From NCBI RefSeq assembly GCF_015070875.1, contig NZ_JADDIV010000002.1, positions 372,001 to 436,000 on the forward strand: a stretch of DNA of 64,000 bases. Reading direction: 5' to 3'. This stretch comes from Ramlibacter pallidus. GTDB taxonomy: Bacteria > Pseudomonadota > Gammaproteobacteria > Burkholderiales > Burkholderiaceae_C. Shown piece by piece: positions 21,105-31,240 of this stretch (its first letter is position 1; the number at the start of each line of letters is the position of its first letter). The notes beneath the pieces are model-generated. The model did not search any database. It was given only the letters and a program-made list of their open reading frames with translations, and was not told the DNA's origin. The translations under genes and the position numbers were made by a program.

Positions 21105-21707
21105 ATGCAGCCGCAGGACGACCTTTCCGGCGATGCACCCGGGCCGGTGCTGCCGGACGGCATGCGCTACGAGGCGGGCTTCCTCTCGCCCGGCGAGGAA
21201 GCAGCGCTGGTGCAGCGCATCGCGCAATTGCCGCTGGCGCCCATGAAGTACCAGCAGTACGAGGCCCGGCGGCGGGTCGTGAGCTACGGCGGGACGTACG
21301 ACTTCAGCGCGCAGAAGCTGCATGCGGCCGCCCCCCTTCCGGATTGGCTGGAGCCACTGCGCTCCCGTGCCGCCGCCTGGATCGGCGTCGCGCCCGAGGC
21401 GTTCACGCAGGCGCTGGTGGCGGAGTACAGCCCCGGGACGCCCCTGGGATGGCACCGCGACGTGCCGGACTTCGAGGACATCGTGGGCATCTCGCTCGGC
21501 CACGACGCCGTGATGCGGTTCCGGCCGTACCCGCCCGAGGGCGGCCGCCGCGCCGACGTGCTCAAGCTGGTGGTGGCGCCGCGCTCCATCTACCTGCTGC
21601 GCGGGGCGGCCCGCTGGAACTGGCAGCACGCGGTGTCGCCGACGAAGGCCCTGCGCTACTCCATCACCTTCCGCACGCCGGCGGCAGCCCCGCGCGGGAA
21701 GCGCTAG
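21105..21707 (+). CDS. AlkB-like 2-oxoglutarate/Fe(II) dioxygenase
   Basis: 200 residues of the AlkB fold. Iron ligands are H117 and D119 (WHRDVPDF) and H175 (WQHAVSPT). The 2-oxoglutarate-binding arginines are R184 and R190 (RYSITFR). RRVVSYGG is the nucleotide-recognition loop. AlkB enzymes oxidatively demethylate alkylated DNA or RNA bases, while related ALKBH-like bacterial proteins may act on other substrates. It lies between the H1-like terminator and a convergent lipoprotein gene, whose end it overlaps by 4 bp. No Ada or AlkA neighbour is present, so adaptive-response control is not evident. Confidence 0.85.
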   Translation: MQPQDDLSGDAPGPVLPDGMRYEAGFLSPGEEAALVQRIAQLPLAPMKYQQYEARRRVVSYGGTYDFSAQKLHAAAPLPDWLEPLRSRAAAWIGVAPEAFTQALVAEYSPGTPLGWHRDVPDFEDIVGISLGHDAVMRFRPYPPEGGRRADVLKLVVAPRSIYLLRGAARWNWQHAVSPTKALRYSITFRTPAAAPRGKR

Positions 21708-22426
21708 CGCTCCTCGGCGGCCAGCTGCATGCGGCGGCGCAGCCGCGCGGCTTCCTCGGTGGCGCCGGCCTTTTCGGCACGCAGCGCCTGCGCCCCGAGC
21801 CAGGCCATCACCGCGCGCCGCCAGCCCTGCGCGGAAGCGGTGTCGGTGGCGAGCTGGAGCACCTCGGGGTCGGCCCGGTCGGTGCGCAGCAGGACCGCGG
21901 CGGCGACCAGCCGCGACAGCGGCACCTCGATGCCCTTGACGGCCGCGGCGCCGCCGGAGCCGCCCGCGACGCCGCGATAGGCCTCGGGCAGCGCCTTCGC
22001 CTGTTCCGGCGACAGCGGCACGCCGGCCAGGAAGTCGGCATACGCGCGCTCCGCATCGCTGGCATCGCGCCGCAGCGGCTCGAAACCCGCGCAAGGCGTG
22101 AAATCCAGGCTGGCGACCTGCACCGCGCAGCGCGTGAGTTCGGCCCGCGCGACCAGCGCCGGCTGCGCCGTGCTGGCGACCTCGCTGCGAAAGCGCGTGA
22201 ACTCGGCCTGCGCCACGCGGTCGCGCGCCGACAGGTACGCGCGCTCGTAGCGCTCCTGCGCACCGTCGGCGTTCACCAGCCAGTCGGGCTGGCGCGGCTT
22301 GTTGCCGCAGGCCGTCAATGCGAGCACGGCCAATGCCAGGGCCGCCGCGGAACCGGCTTTGCCGGGCCGCTGGGGGCGCCCCCTCGAGGGGGAGGCGGCC
22401 GAAGGACGCTTCGGGGGGGAGTCCAT
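21704..22426 (-). CDS. Lipoprotein of unknown function, last gene of the MCE trio
   Basis: 240 residues. The N-terminus has a basic stretch, a hydrophobic core and a lipobox LTAC (ALAVLALTACGNK), so it should be lipidated. The rest is helical and Ala/Arg/Glu-rich (QERYERAYLSARDRVAQAEFTRFR..), without the beta-rich ABC_trans_aux (PqiC-like) pattern that usually accompanies MCE systems. Its ATG shares one base with the stop of the MlaD-like gene, so it is translationally coupled to it. A role with that transporter is inferred from coupling only. I do not recognise the family. Confidence 0.7.
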   Translation of the reverse strand: MDSPPKRPSAASPSRGRPQRPGKAGSAAALALAVLALTACGNKPRQPDWLVNADGAQERYERAYLSARDRVAQAEFTRFRSEVASTAQPALVARAELTRCAVQVASLDFTPCAGFEPLRRDASDAERAYADFLAGVPLSPEQAKALPEAYRGVAGGSGGAAAVKGIEVPLSRLVAAAVLLRTDRADPEVLQLATDTASAQGWRRAVMAWLGAQALRAEKAGATEEAARLRRRMQLAAEER

Positions 22427-23475
22427 CACGGCAACTCGACCTTCCGGTCCTTGGCGAAGGGCCAGCGGCGGTTGAGGTCGTTGATCATGTCCTCGATCTT
22501 GCGCAGGTTGGCCTCGACGTCGCCGCGCAGCGCGCCGAGATCCTCGGTCGCCTTGTTCACGTTGCCGGCGATGCCCTGCGCTTCCTTCAGCACCGCATCC
22601 ACGCGCTGCAGGCTGCCGCGCGTTTCCTGCAGCAAGGCCTGCAACTGCCGCATGCTGGCCTGCGCGTCGTCGGCGATGCCGTTCTGGCCGAACACGCGCT
22701 GGTCGGCGTTGGCCACCAGGCGCTGCCCGTTGGCGGCCAGGCCCTGGATCTGCGCCATCGCGGCGTTGGCGCGGTCGACCGCGGCCACCAGCTTGCGCGC
22801 GTCCTGCTCGTTGCCGAAGATGGCGTGCAGCGCGCCCTGCCGGCTTTGCAGTTTGTTGGTGAACACCTGCAGGTTCACCATGGCCTGGTTGAGCTCGGAG
22901 TTCGCGGCCGTCATCTGGTTCACGTTGTCCAGCACGTCCTTCGCCGCCCCGATCACCCGTCCCACTTCCTCGTTGAAGTCCCCGCGCAGCACCGGGCGCT
23001 CGGCGCCGTCCGGCAGGGGCGGGTCGGTCAGCACGCCGCTGTAGGCGCGCAGCGTGGCGCCACCGAACAGCGGCTTGATCAGCGTGAACACGCTGGACGT
23101 GCGCAGCCACTTGGCGTCCTTCTTCGCGACGTCGATCTCGATGCGGACCTGGCCCTGGTCGCTGAGCGACACGCGCTGGACGCTGCCGATCGGGAAGCCC
23201 GAGAAGCTCAGGTCCATGCCCGCCACCACGCCTTCGGCGTTGTCGGCCACCAGGTACAGCTGCTGCTTGGGCTCGAAGTACCCGCGGGCGCGCATCAGGA
23301 ACAGCCCGGAGCCGATGATCAGCGCCAGGGTGAAGGCGAGCAGCATGATCGCCTTCAGCTCCAGGTTGCGGATGTTGCGGTTCTTCGCCGTCGGCTCCGA
23401 TTTCTGCACCGGCGTCTCGGGCGGCGGCGGTGCGGTGGGTGACGGAGGGCCGGGGCGCGGGGGGTCTTCGACCAT
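22426..23475 (-). CDS. MlaD-like MCE-domain lipid-transport protein
   Basis: 349 residues. A Pro-rich cytoplasmic tail is followed by one transmembrane helix (IMLLAFTLALIIGSGLFLM) and an MCE domain (YFEPKQQLYLVADNAEGVVAGMDLSFSGFPIGSVQRVSL). A long helical region follows (about 170-345) whose heptads suggest the needle-like helical bundle of PqiB/YebT-type proteins. MCE proteins carry phospholipids between inner and outer membranes with an MlaE permease. The ATG lies 2 bp past the permease stop. No ATPase gene adjoins this operon. Confidence 0.85.
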   Translation of the reverse strand: MVEDPPRPGPPSPTAPPPPETPVQKSEPTAKNRNIRNLELKAIMLLAFTLALIIGSGLFLMRARGYFEPKQQLYLVADNAEGVVAGMDLSFSGFPIGSVQRVSLSDQGQVRIEIDVAKKDAKWLRTSSVFTLIKPLFGGATLRAYSGVLTDPPLPDGAERPVLRGDFNEEVGRVIGAAKDVLDNVNQMTAANSELNQAMVNLQVFTNKLQSRQGALHAIFGNEQDARKLVAAVDRANAAMAQIQGLAANGQRLVANADQRVFGQNGIADDAQASMRQLQALLQETRGSLQRVDAVLKEAQGIAGNVNKATEDLGALRGDVEANLRKIEDMINDLNRRWPFAKDRKVELP

Positions 23476-23477
23476 GC

Positions 23478-24278
23478 TCAAATGTAATTGGCGACCAGCG
23501 ACAGCGCCTCGAGCATCAGCAGCACGCCGAACATGCGGACCAGGCCCTGGAGCGCCGCGCTCTCGCGCGAGCCGTCGTCCTCGATGTTGTTCAGGCCCGA
23601 AGCCATCGGGATGACCGAGACGGCGATGGCGAAGAACAGCGTCTTCAGCACGAAGATGAACGTGAACATGGGCTCGAACACCCGCCCCACCATATGGACG
23701 TACGCGGACGTGCCGGCCACCGTGAACCCGTAGACCGCCAGGTAGGCCAGCGTGCCGGCGACGACGCAGCTGAGGGCCGCCAGCGTGATGCAGCAGAAGA
23801 TGCCGGCCAGCAGCCGGGGCAGGACCTCGACGGCGATGGGGTCCAGCCGCCGGCGGTGCAGCGTGCGGAAATGGCCGATGCGGCGCATCTCCACCAGCGC
23901 GGCGCCGCTCGGGATGGTGCAGCGCAGTGCCACGAAGAGCGCGGCCGTCAACGGGATGAGCTCGATCACCAGGACCCGGATCACCATTTCCAGCGCGTAT
24001 TGCGAGAGGCCGTAGCTGGCCGACGTGACGATCACGATGCGCGTGATGATCAGCGTGAAGAGCGCGATCATCACCGTGAACCAGCCGAGGATCGGCGCGG
24101 TGTCCACGTAGACGTGGCGCGCCAGGTTGCTGCGCGTCTCCGGCCCGTAGCTTTCGGGGGAAAAGGCCCGCACTACCATCACCGAGCCGAAGAAGGTGAT
24201 GCGCGCCCATGCCGCCGCCCAGCGCACGGGCGCCATGCTCCTGTGCCCTACGGCGCGGTACCAGGTCGTCAGCGGCAT
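23478..24278 (-). CDS. MlaE-family ABC transporter permease
   Basis: 266 residues with the MlaE/YrbE pattern: about five hydrophobic helices (TVMIALFTLIITRIVIV, LVIELIPLTAALFVALRC, LLAGIFCCITLAALSCVVAG, FTFIFVLKTLFFAIAVSVIPM) and the conserved IELIPLTAALFVALR segment. It would form the inner-membrane channel of a lipid transporter with the MlaD-like protein encoded next. This is the first gene of the trio on the minus strand. The upstream gap faces a divergent FecR gene, so no MlaF-type ATPase is co-transcribed here. Confidence 0.85.
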   Translation of the reverse strand: MPLTTWYRAVGHRSMAPVRWAAAWARITFFGSVMVVRAFSPESYGPETRSNLARHVYVDTAPILGWFTVMIALFTLIITRIVIVTSASYGLSQYALEMVIRVLVIELIPLTAALFVALRCTIPSGAALVEMRRIGHFRTLHRRRLDPIAVEVLPRLLAGIFCCITLAALSCVVAGTLAYLAVYGFTVAGTSAYVHMVGRVFEPMFTFIFVLKTLFFAIAVSVIPMASGLNNIEDDGSRESAALQGLVRMFGVLLMLEALSLVANYI

Positions 24279-24472
24279 AACGCCCGCATGGTAATGGGGC
24301 GCCGCCAGCGCGGGCGTAAGGCGGCGCCTACAGTTGAGCCACGCGGGGCATGTTCAGGACGCCGCGACGGCCGCGTGACAACTTCACGCAGCCTGCGGGC
24401 AGGTCGGACGCGGACTACGGCCTTTACACGCCCTTAGCTGACATCCAAGCTGACTCAGGCGTTCAATAGCGC

Positions 24473-26203
24473 ATGAGCGCGATCGACACACGGACCGGAG
24501 GTGCGGGCTGCCGCCGGTGGAATCATGGCCTTGCAGCCCTGGCCCTGGTGTGCAGCGGCGTCGGCTGGGCGCAGGTGGTGTCCGTGCCCACGGCACACCT
24601 CCACCACGCGGAAGGGTCGGTCGCGCACGCGCCGCAGGGCGACAAGGAATGGCACGACGTGCAGCCCCGCAGGCTGCTCAAGCGCGGTGACCGCCTGTGG
24701 ACCGACCGCGGCTCGCGGGCCGAACTGCAAGCCGCCGGACACCAGCTGCGCATCGACGGCCAGACCCAGCTGGTGCTGGAGAACGTCGGCGAAACGGCCA
24801 CCCAGCTCAGCCTGACGCAGGGCAGCCTCGCGTTCAGCGTCACGCGCATGAACGCGGGCGACAGCTTCGAGGTGGGCACGCCGAACCTGGCGTTCCGCGC
24901 CCGCCAGGCCGGCGACTACCGGATCGACGTCGACACGAAGCAAGGCGTCACGCGCGTCGTCGTGCTCTCGGGCGCCGGCGTCGTGTACGGCGAACAGGGC
25001 GAGGTGCTGGAGATCCGCAACGGCCAGCGCTTCACGTTCCGCGAGCGCAGCCTGCACAAGGTGCAGCAGGCGGCTTTCGCCGTCACCGACGATTTCGACC
25101 GGTGGGCGGGCGCACGCCGGCGCGGCGAACCCACGGTGTCCATGCCCGCCGTGGCGTCCGCGGAGAAGGCCCCGGCCCCGGCCGTCACGGACGGCCGCAA
25201 GACGATCATCATCCCGGGCGGTCCGCTCGTGGCCGCGGCGAAGCCCGCCGCGGTGCCGCCGATGCCGGCGCCGCAGTCCACCGCGGCACCGATGCGCGTG
25301 ACCGCCGCCGCAGCGCCGGCGGCAGCCTCCCTATCCAACGCGGCGATCCCGGCGGCCCCTTCGGCCATGCTCCCGCCCGCGGCCACGGCGCAGAAGGCAC
25401 CCGCCCCGCAGTCCGCACCCGCCGCGCCGCCGGCGCAGGCGGCTGTGCAGGCCAAGGCAGCGGCCGAGGCCCAGGCGGCGCGCGAACAGCAGGAACGCCA
25501 GCGCGCCGCGCAGTCGAGGGCCGAGCAGGAACGTGCCGCCCAGGCCCGTGCGGAGCAGGAGCGCACTGCGGCCGCGGCCGCACAGCGCGCCGAGCAGCAG
25601 CGCCGGCTGCAGGCGGAGGCGCGCCGCGCCGAGGAACGCCGCGCCGCCCAGGCGAAGCGTGAAGCCGCGGAACAGAAGCGTGCGCTCGTGGCGAAACGCG
25701 CCGAGGACGAGCGCCGCCAGGTCGCCGCGAAACGCGAGGCGGATCTCAAGCGCGTGGCCGCGGCCCGACGGGCCGAGGACGAGCGCCGGCAGGCGCAGGC
25801 CCGCCGTGCCGCCGAGGAAAAGCGGCTCGCCGCCGCGCGGCAGGCGGAAACGCAGAAGCTGGCGGAGCAGGCGCGGCGACAGCAGCTGGCCCGGCTGCAG
25901 GAACAGGCGCAGCGCGAGGAGCAGTCCGCGCGCAGCCGCCGCGAGGCCGCAGCGCGGCGCGCCGAGGAAGACCGCCAGGACGAAATGGCGCGCCGGGAAG
26001 AACAGGCGCGGCGCGAGGATCAGGCCCGCCGGGACGAAGCCCGTCGCGACGAGGAGGTCCGGCGCCAGCGCATGCTGGCGGACCAGTGGCGGCGCGAGCA
26101 GGAGCGCCGCGAACAGGAAGTCTGGCTGCGGCAGCAGCAGTACCAGCCGCCGCCGATGATGCGCCCCGCCCCGATGGGCGTGCCGGCGCGCAGGGTCAGT
26201 TGA
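24473..26203 (+). CDS. FecR-domain protein with a long charged coiled-coil tail
   Basis: 576 residues. A signal peptide (GLAALALVCSGVGWAQ) is followed by a FecR beta-domain over about residues 45-205 (HAEGSVAH.., RLLKRGDRLWTDRGSRAELQ, VGTPNLAFRARQAGDYRID, GQRFTFRE). An Ala/Pro-rich linker follows, then some 220 residues of Arg/Glu/Ala/Gln heptads (AAQAKREAAEQKRALVAKRAEDERR..), and a short Pro-rich end. Secreted FecR-domain proteins of this shape in betaproteobacteria are often envelope-associated. It lacks the N-terminal helix and sigma-factor neighbour of the iron-citrate regulator, so a surface or structural role is more likely than regulation. It overlaps the convergent small gene by 8 bp. 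Confidence 0.72.
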   Translation: MSAIDTRTGGAGCRRWNHGLAALALVCSGVGWAQVVSVPTAHLHHAEGSVAHAPQGDKEWHDVQPRRLLKRGDRLWTDRGSRAELQAAGHQLRIDGQTQLVLENVGETATQLSLTQGSLAFSVTRMNAGDSFEVGTPNLAFRARQAGDYRIDVDTKQGVTRVVVLSGAGVVYGEQGEVLEIRNGQRFTFRERSLHKVQQAAFAVTDDFDRWAGARRRGEPTVSMPAVASAEKAPAPAVTDGRKTIIIPGGPLVAAAKPAAVPPMPAPQSTAAPMRVTAAAAPAAASLSNAAIPAAPSAMLPPAATAQKAPAPQSAPAAPPAQAAVQAKAAAEAQAAREQQERQRAAQSRAEQERAAQARAEQERTAAAAAQRAEQQRRLQAEARRAEERRAAQAKREAAEQKRALVAKRAEDERRQVAAKREADLKRVAAARRAEDERRQAQARRAAEEKRLAAARQAETQKLAEQARRQQLARLQEQAQREEQSARSRREAAARRAEEDRQDEMARREEQARREDQARRDEARRDEEVRRQRMLADQWRREQERREQEVWLRQQQYQPPPMMRPAPMGVPARRVS

Positions 26204-26453
26204 CGCGGCGCGTGTAGGTCCGGGTCACCGGTGCCGGCTTGTCTTCTTCCGGCGGCAGGTAGATGGTGGTCCGGTCGATCTTGGCGTCGAAGGCCGCGAT
26301 CTCCGCGCTGGCGCAGCGGATGACGGCTCGGTCGAGCGGATGGCACTGGCGCTGGCTCAGCTTGCCGAGTTCCTCGGAACGGTCGATGTGTTGCTTCACC
26401 TGGGCCGGATCGACCATGAGGGCAAAAGGATTGCTGGCCATCGCTGTCGTCAT
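26196..26453 (-). CDS. Small conserved-looking protein of unknown function
   Basis: 85 residues, soluble, starting MTTAMASNPFALMVDPAQVKQHIDRSEELGKLSQRQCHPLDR. AAGGAG lies 9 bases before the ATG. A later in-frame ATG gives MASNPFALM. No signal peptide or membrane segment is present. Its stop overlaps the convergent FecR gene by 8 bp. I recall similar short MASNPFAL proteins in Comamonadaceae but know of no function. The good ribosome-binding site and normal codon use support it being real. Confidence 0.65.
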   Translation of the reverse strand: MTTAMASNPFALMVDPAQVKQHIDRSEELGKLSQRQCHPLDRAVIRCASAEIAAFDAKIDRTTIYLPPEEDKPAPVTRTYTRRVN

Positions 26454-26627
26454 TTTCTTGGACTCCTTGTGCTGCGTTTTCGTCGGTCAACGACGTCGTT
26501 CTGGATGACGCAGACTGTCGGCCCTGGCTGAAAAAAGCCCGGTCAGCGGAGTGCGTTACACCTTGTAGGACACCGGCGCACTGCCGGCCGCGGGCGAGGC
26601 GCGCGAGGGCAGTTGCACAATAGGCGC

Positions 26628-28121
26628 ATGCCTTTCATGCCGCCCTTCATCGCCCCCACCTTCCACACCGACGCCGAGAGCGCGCTGGCGCAGGTCGGCG
26701 CGATCTACGCGCAGCAGATCAACCACCTGCGCGAAGCGATGCAGAGGTTCGTCGCGGGCGAGGCCATGCCGGGCCGCGTGCGAGCCTGCTATCCCTTCGT
26801 GCGCATCCACACCGAAAGCGTGGTGCCGCAGGCCGCGCTGGAGAACGCCGGCCTGTCCTACGGCTTCGTGGCGAGCGCGGGCCGCTACGAGACCACGATC
26901 ACGCGTCCCGACCTGTACGCGAACTACTACCTGGAGCAGTTCCGCCTGCTGCTGCAGAACCACGGCGTGCCGCTCGAGGTGGGCACCAGCAACGAGCCGA
27001 TCCCGGTGCACTTCTCGTTCGCCGAGCATGACCACATCGAGGGCAACCTGCCGCCCGCGCGCCGGATGCTGATGCACGACGTCTTCGACCTGCCCGACCT
27101 GGGCACCATGGACGACGGCATCGCGAACGGCACGGTGGGCTTCGCGCCGGGGCAGCCGCATCCCTTGTCGCTGTTCACCGCTTCGCGCGTCGACTACTCG
27201 CTGCACCGCATGCGCCACTACACCGGCAGCGCGCCCGACTGGTTCCAGAACTACGTGCTGTTCACGAACTACCAGTTCTACATCGACGAGTTCGTGAAGC
27301 TCGGGCACCAGGAGATGAACCGGCCGGAAAGCGAATACATCGCCTTCGTCGAACCGGGCAACGTCGTCACGCGGCGCATCGGCGCGCCGCGCGAACCGAT
27401 GGACGCGCTGGGCGCCCCGCCGCCGCGGCTGCCGCAGATGCCGGCCTACCACCTGATCCGCCCGGGACATGGCGGCATCACGATGGTGAACATCGGCGTG
27501 GGCCCGTCCAACGCGAAGAACATCACCGACCATGTCGCGGTGCTGCGCCCGCACGCGTGGATGATGCTGGGCCACTGTGCCGGTCTGCGCAACAGCCAGC
27601 AGCTGGGCGACTACGTGCTGGCCCACGGCTACGTGCGCGAGGACCACGTGCTGGACGAGGAGCTGCCGCTGTGGGTGCCGATCCCGGCCCTGGCGGAGAT
27701 CCAGCTGGCGCTGGAACAGGCGGTGGCGGACGTGACGCAATGCCAGGGCGCGGACCTGAAGCGGATCATGCGCACCGGCACCGTGGCGAGCACGGACAAC
27801 CGCAACTGGGAATTGCTGCCCGGCAACGAGCCGCAGCGGCGCTTCAGCCAGAGCCGCGCGGTGGCCCTCGACATGGAAAGCGCCACGATCGCGGCCAACG
27901 GCTTCCGCTTCCGCGTGCCCTACGGCACCCTCCTGTGCGTGAGCGACAAGCCGCTGCACGGCGAGATCAAGCTGCCCGGCATGGCCAACCAGTTCTACCG
28001 CGAGCGGGTCGACCAGCACCTGCGCATCGGCATGCGCGCCATCGAGATCCTGCGCGCCCAGGGCTCGCAGCGGCTGCACAGCCGCAAGCTGCGCAGCTTC
28101 GACGAGGTGGCGTTCCAGTAG
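26628..28121 (+). CDS. amn: AMP nucleosidase
   Basis: 497 residues, the length of bacterial Amn. An N-terminal domain (HTDAESALAQVGAIYAQQINHLREAMQRF) is joined to a C-terminal nucleoside-phosphorylase fold (GGITMVNIGVGPSNAKNITDHVAVLRPHAWMMLGHCAGLR, then VALDMESATIAANGFRFRVPYGTLLCVSDKP). The enzyme hydrolyses AMP to adenine and ribose-5-phosphate, buffering adenylate pools. The ATG at 26628 is preferred; an in-frame TTG 15 bp upstream would only add five residues. No neighbouring purine gene is present. Confidence 0.94.
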   Translation: MPFMPPFIAPTFHTDAESALAQVGAIYAQQINHLREAMQRFVAGEAMPGRVRACYPFVRIHTESVVPQAALENAGLSYGFVASAGRYETTITRPDLYANYYLEQFRLLLQNHGVPLEVGTSNEPIPVHFSFAEHDHIEGNLPPARRMLMHDVFDLPDLGTMDDGIANGTVGFAPGQPHPLSLFTASRVDYSLHRMRHYTGSAPDWFQNYVLFTNYQFYIDEFVKLGHQEMNRPESEYIAFVEPGNVVTRRIGAPREPMDALGAPPPRLPQMPAYHLIRPGHGGITMVNIGVGPSNAKNITDHVAVLRPHAWMMLGHCAGLRNSQQLGDYVLAHGYVREDHVLDEELPLWVPIPALAEIQLALEQAVADVTQCQGADLKRIMRTGTVASTDNRNWELLPGNEPQRRFSQSRAVALDMESATIAANGFRFRVPYGTLLCVSDKPLHGEIKLPGMANQFYRERVDQHLRIGMRAIEILRAQGSQRLHSRKLRSFDEVAFQ

Positions 28122-28140
28122 GCGCGGCGGCCGGGGAGGG

Positions 28141-28476
28141 TCAGCCCTTCACCGGGGCGTCCGGCGTGGCGTGCACGGTGCGCCGCCGGGCACCGCGGAA
28201 CGGTACCGCTTTGCCCAGGACCAGCAGCACGGCGAGCCCCGTGGCCATGCCGATCGACACCGAGTAGCCGGCCGCCACGAAGTACTCCGCCACTTCCTCG
28301 CTCAGCACGATCAGCGCAGTGAGCGCGGCGACGGACATGGCGAGCGCGGCCATGAAGAAGGCGAGGAAGTCACCCAGGACCACTTCCTGGCCGCAGGCGG
28401 CGCAGGTCGAGATGTCCTGGAGGAAGAGCTTGCGGACGTTCAGGCCCGCGTGGCACATGGGGCAGCGATAGTTCAT
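28141..28476 (-). CDS. Small zinc-ribbon membrane protein
   Basis: 111 residues. The N-terminus has two Cys pairs (YRCPMCHAGLN and STCAACGQE), a likely zinc ribbon. Two hydrophobic helices follow (FLAFFMAALAMSVAALTALIVLS and YSVSIGMATGLAVLLVLG), with a basic C-terminus. It is predicted to be an inner-membrane protein with a cytoplasmic ribbon. The function is unknown and I do not recognise a named family. It lies between convergent amn and co-directional psd and has its own start with CGGAG nearby. Confidence 0.65.
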   Translation of the reverse strand: MNYRCPMCHAGLNVRKLFLQDISTCAACGQEVVLGDFLAFFMAALAMSVAALTALIVLSEEVAEYFVAAGYSVSIGMATGLAVLLVLGKAVPFRGARRRTVHATPDAPVKG

Positions 28477-28563
28477 GGTGCGACTCCGGCAAGGCGGCGA
28501 AGGTACACCGCCCCGCGCCGCATCGGCCTCTACCGACCAGGGGAGCCGGGGCTCCCGACCGTG

Positions 28564-29427
28564 TCAAAGTGCCGCTTCCGACTCCAGGAGCGTGGCCATC
28601 GCCTCGCCCAGCCGCACCGGCCGCGTCGGCGCCCAGTCGGGCGTGAAGGTCAGCACGTTCTTCGGGAACAGCATGACCACGGTCGAGCCGAGCAGGAAAC
28701 GGCCCATCTCGGCGCCCTTGGCAAGGACGATCTCCTGGCCGTCGTAGCGCCACTCGCGCGGCTCGCGGGTGCGCGGCGGGTTCACCTGCCCGTGCCACAC
28801 GGTGGCCATGCTGCCGACGATGGTGGCACCGACCAGGACCAGCACCATCGGGCCGTGGGCACAGTCGAATTCGCAAACGACGCGTTCGTTGCGCGCGAAG
28901 AGGCCGGGCACGTGCCGCGCCGTCAGCGGGTTCACCGAGAACAGGTCGCCGGGGATGTAGATCATCCGCTTCAAGCGCCCTTCGCAGGGCATGTGGATGC
29001 GGTGGTAGTCCTTGGGCGCCAGGTAGAGGGTGGCGAAGTGCCCGTGGTCGAACCGCTGCGCCAGCGCCTGGTCGCCCCCGACCAGGGCGCGCGTGGAATA
29101 GCTGTGGCCCTTGGCCTGGAACAGCTGGTCGTGCTCGATGGGGCCGAACTGGCTGATCGCGGCGTCGACGGGGCAGATGAACGGCGACGCCGCCAGCGGC
29201 CTGGCACCTTCCCTCAGGGGCCGGGTGAAGAAATCGTTGAAGGTGGCGTAGCTCCCGATCCGCGGGTCCGCCGCCTCCTGCATGTCGACGCGGTAGGTCG
29301 CGACGAAGCGCCGGATCATCCATTGCGTGACGGGGCCGAGGCGGGCAGAGGCCAGCTTGCCCATCAGGACGGTCAACAGCTTCTTGGGCAGCGCGTACTG
29401 GTGGGCGATCGAAAGCGGTGGGAACAA
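28564..29427 (-). CDS. psd: Phosphatidylserine decarboxylase proenzyme
   Basis: 287 residues. Pyruvoyl-dependent enzyme that makes phosphatidylethanolamine from phosphatidylserine at the inner membrane. The self-cleavage site is LGST with cleavage expected between G247 and S248, producing beta and alpha chains. Other conserved parts are FNDFFTRPLREGARP, the catalytic CPVDA region and YLAPKDYHRIHMP. The start is a TTG preceded by GAGGA at 6 bases; the resulting N-terminus (IAHQYALPKKLLTVLMGKLA) aligns with family members, and the next ATG would cut into it. Confidence 0.93.
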   Translation of the reverse strand: MFPPLSIAHQYALPKKLLTVLMGKLASARLGPVTQWMIRRFVATYRVDMQEAADPRIGSYATFNDFFTRPLREGARPLAASPFICPVDAAISQFGPIEHDQLFQAKGHSYSTRALVGGDQALAQRFDHGHFATLYLAPKDYHRIHMPCEGRLKRMIYIPGDLFSVNPLTARHVPGLFARNERVVCEFDCAHGPMVLVLVGATIVGSMATVWHGQVNPPRTREPREWRYDGQEIVLAKGAEMGRFLLGSTVVMLFPKNVLTFTPDWAPTRPVRLGEAMATLLESEAAL

Positions 29428-29515
29428 GCGCGGTCCTCGGAGTGAAGGGAAATTCTAAGGGCCCGGTGCCGTCTCCGGCAGACCGGGCGGCTCTGCGACA
29501 CAATGGCCCCCGCCC

Positions 29516-30438
<923 letters not shown>

Positions 30439-30442
<4 letters not shown>

Positions 30443-31233
30443 ACAACCATTGGCGGCTTCCTTCGCTGTCGCTGCGCTGGTGGCCGGTGTTCCGGCGCAA
30501 CCTGCTGGTGTGGCGCAAGCTGGCGATCCCCAGCCTGATCGGCAACATCGCCGAGCCCCTGATCTGGCTCGTGGCCTTCGGCTACGGCATGGGGGCCCTG
30601 ATCGGGCAGCTGCAGGTGAACGGCACCACCGTGCCCTACATCCTGTTCCTGGCCAGCGGCTCCATCTGCATGAGCGCGATGAACGCGGCCACCTTCGAGG
30701 CCTTGTACTCCGCCTTCTCGCGCATGCACGTGCAGAAGACCTGGGACGGCATCCTCAACGCGCCGGTGAGCCTGGACGACATCGTGATGGCGGAGATGCT
30801 GTGGGCCGCCTGGAAGGCCATCTTCACCGTGACGGCCATCCTGCTGGTGATGCTGGCGCTGGGCATCAGCTACAGCCCCAAGCTGCTGGTCGCCTGGCCG
30901 GTGCTGCTGGCCGCCGGCATCACCTTCTCCTGCATCGCGCTGATCTTCAACGCGCTGGCCAAGGGCTACGATTTCTTCACCTACTACTTCACGCTGTTCC
31001 TCACGCCGATGATGTTCCTGTCGGGCGTGTTCTTCCCTCGAGAACAGCTGCCCGGCGCCGTGCGGGCGTTCTCGGATTGGCTGCCGCTCACCAGCGTGAT
31101 CGAACTGGTGCGCCCGATGTTCATGGACCAGTGGCCGACGCATCCGGTGCGCAACCTGCTGGTCCTGGGGGCGTACGCGGTCGTCACGTTCTGGATCGCC
31201 CTGGCGCTGACGCGGCGCCGCTTCGCCACCTGA
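30439..31233 (+). CDS. ABC-2 type transporter permease (NodJ-like)
   Basis: 264 residues with six hydrophobic segments ([115 protein letters not shown]). The [19 protein letters not shown] stretch is the ABC-2 signature region. It is the membrane half of the exporter whose ATPase gene overlaps it by 4 bp. NodJ of rhizobia exports lipo-chito-oligosaccharides, but homologues in Burkholderiales have unknown substrates. Confidence 0.88.
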
Positions 31234-31240
31234 ACACGCC

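Noticed and set aside
24473..26203. FecR-type iron regulator (partner of an ECF sigma factor)
   Set aside because: It has a cleavable leader, a coiled-coil tail and no sigma-factor or TonB receptor neighbour.
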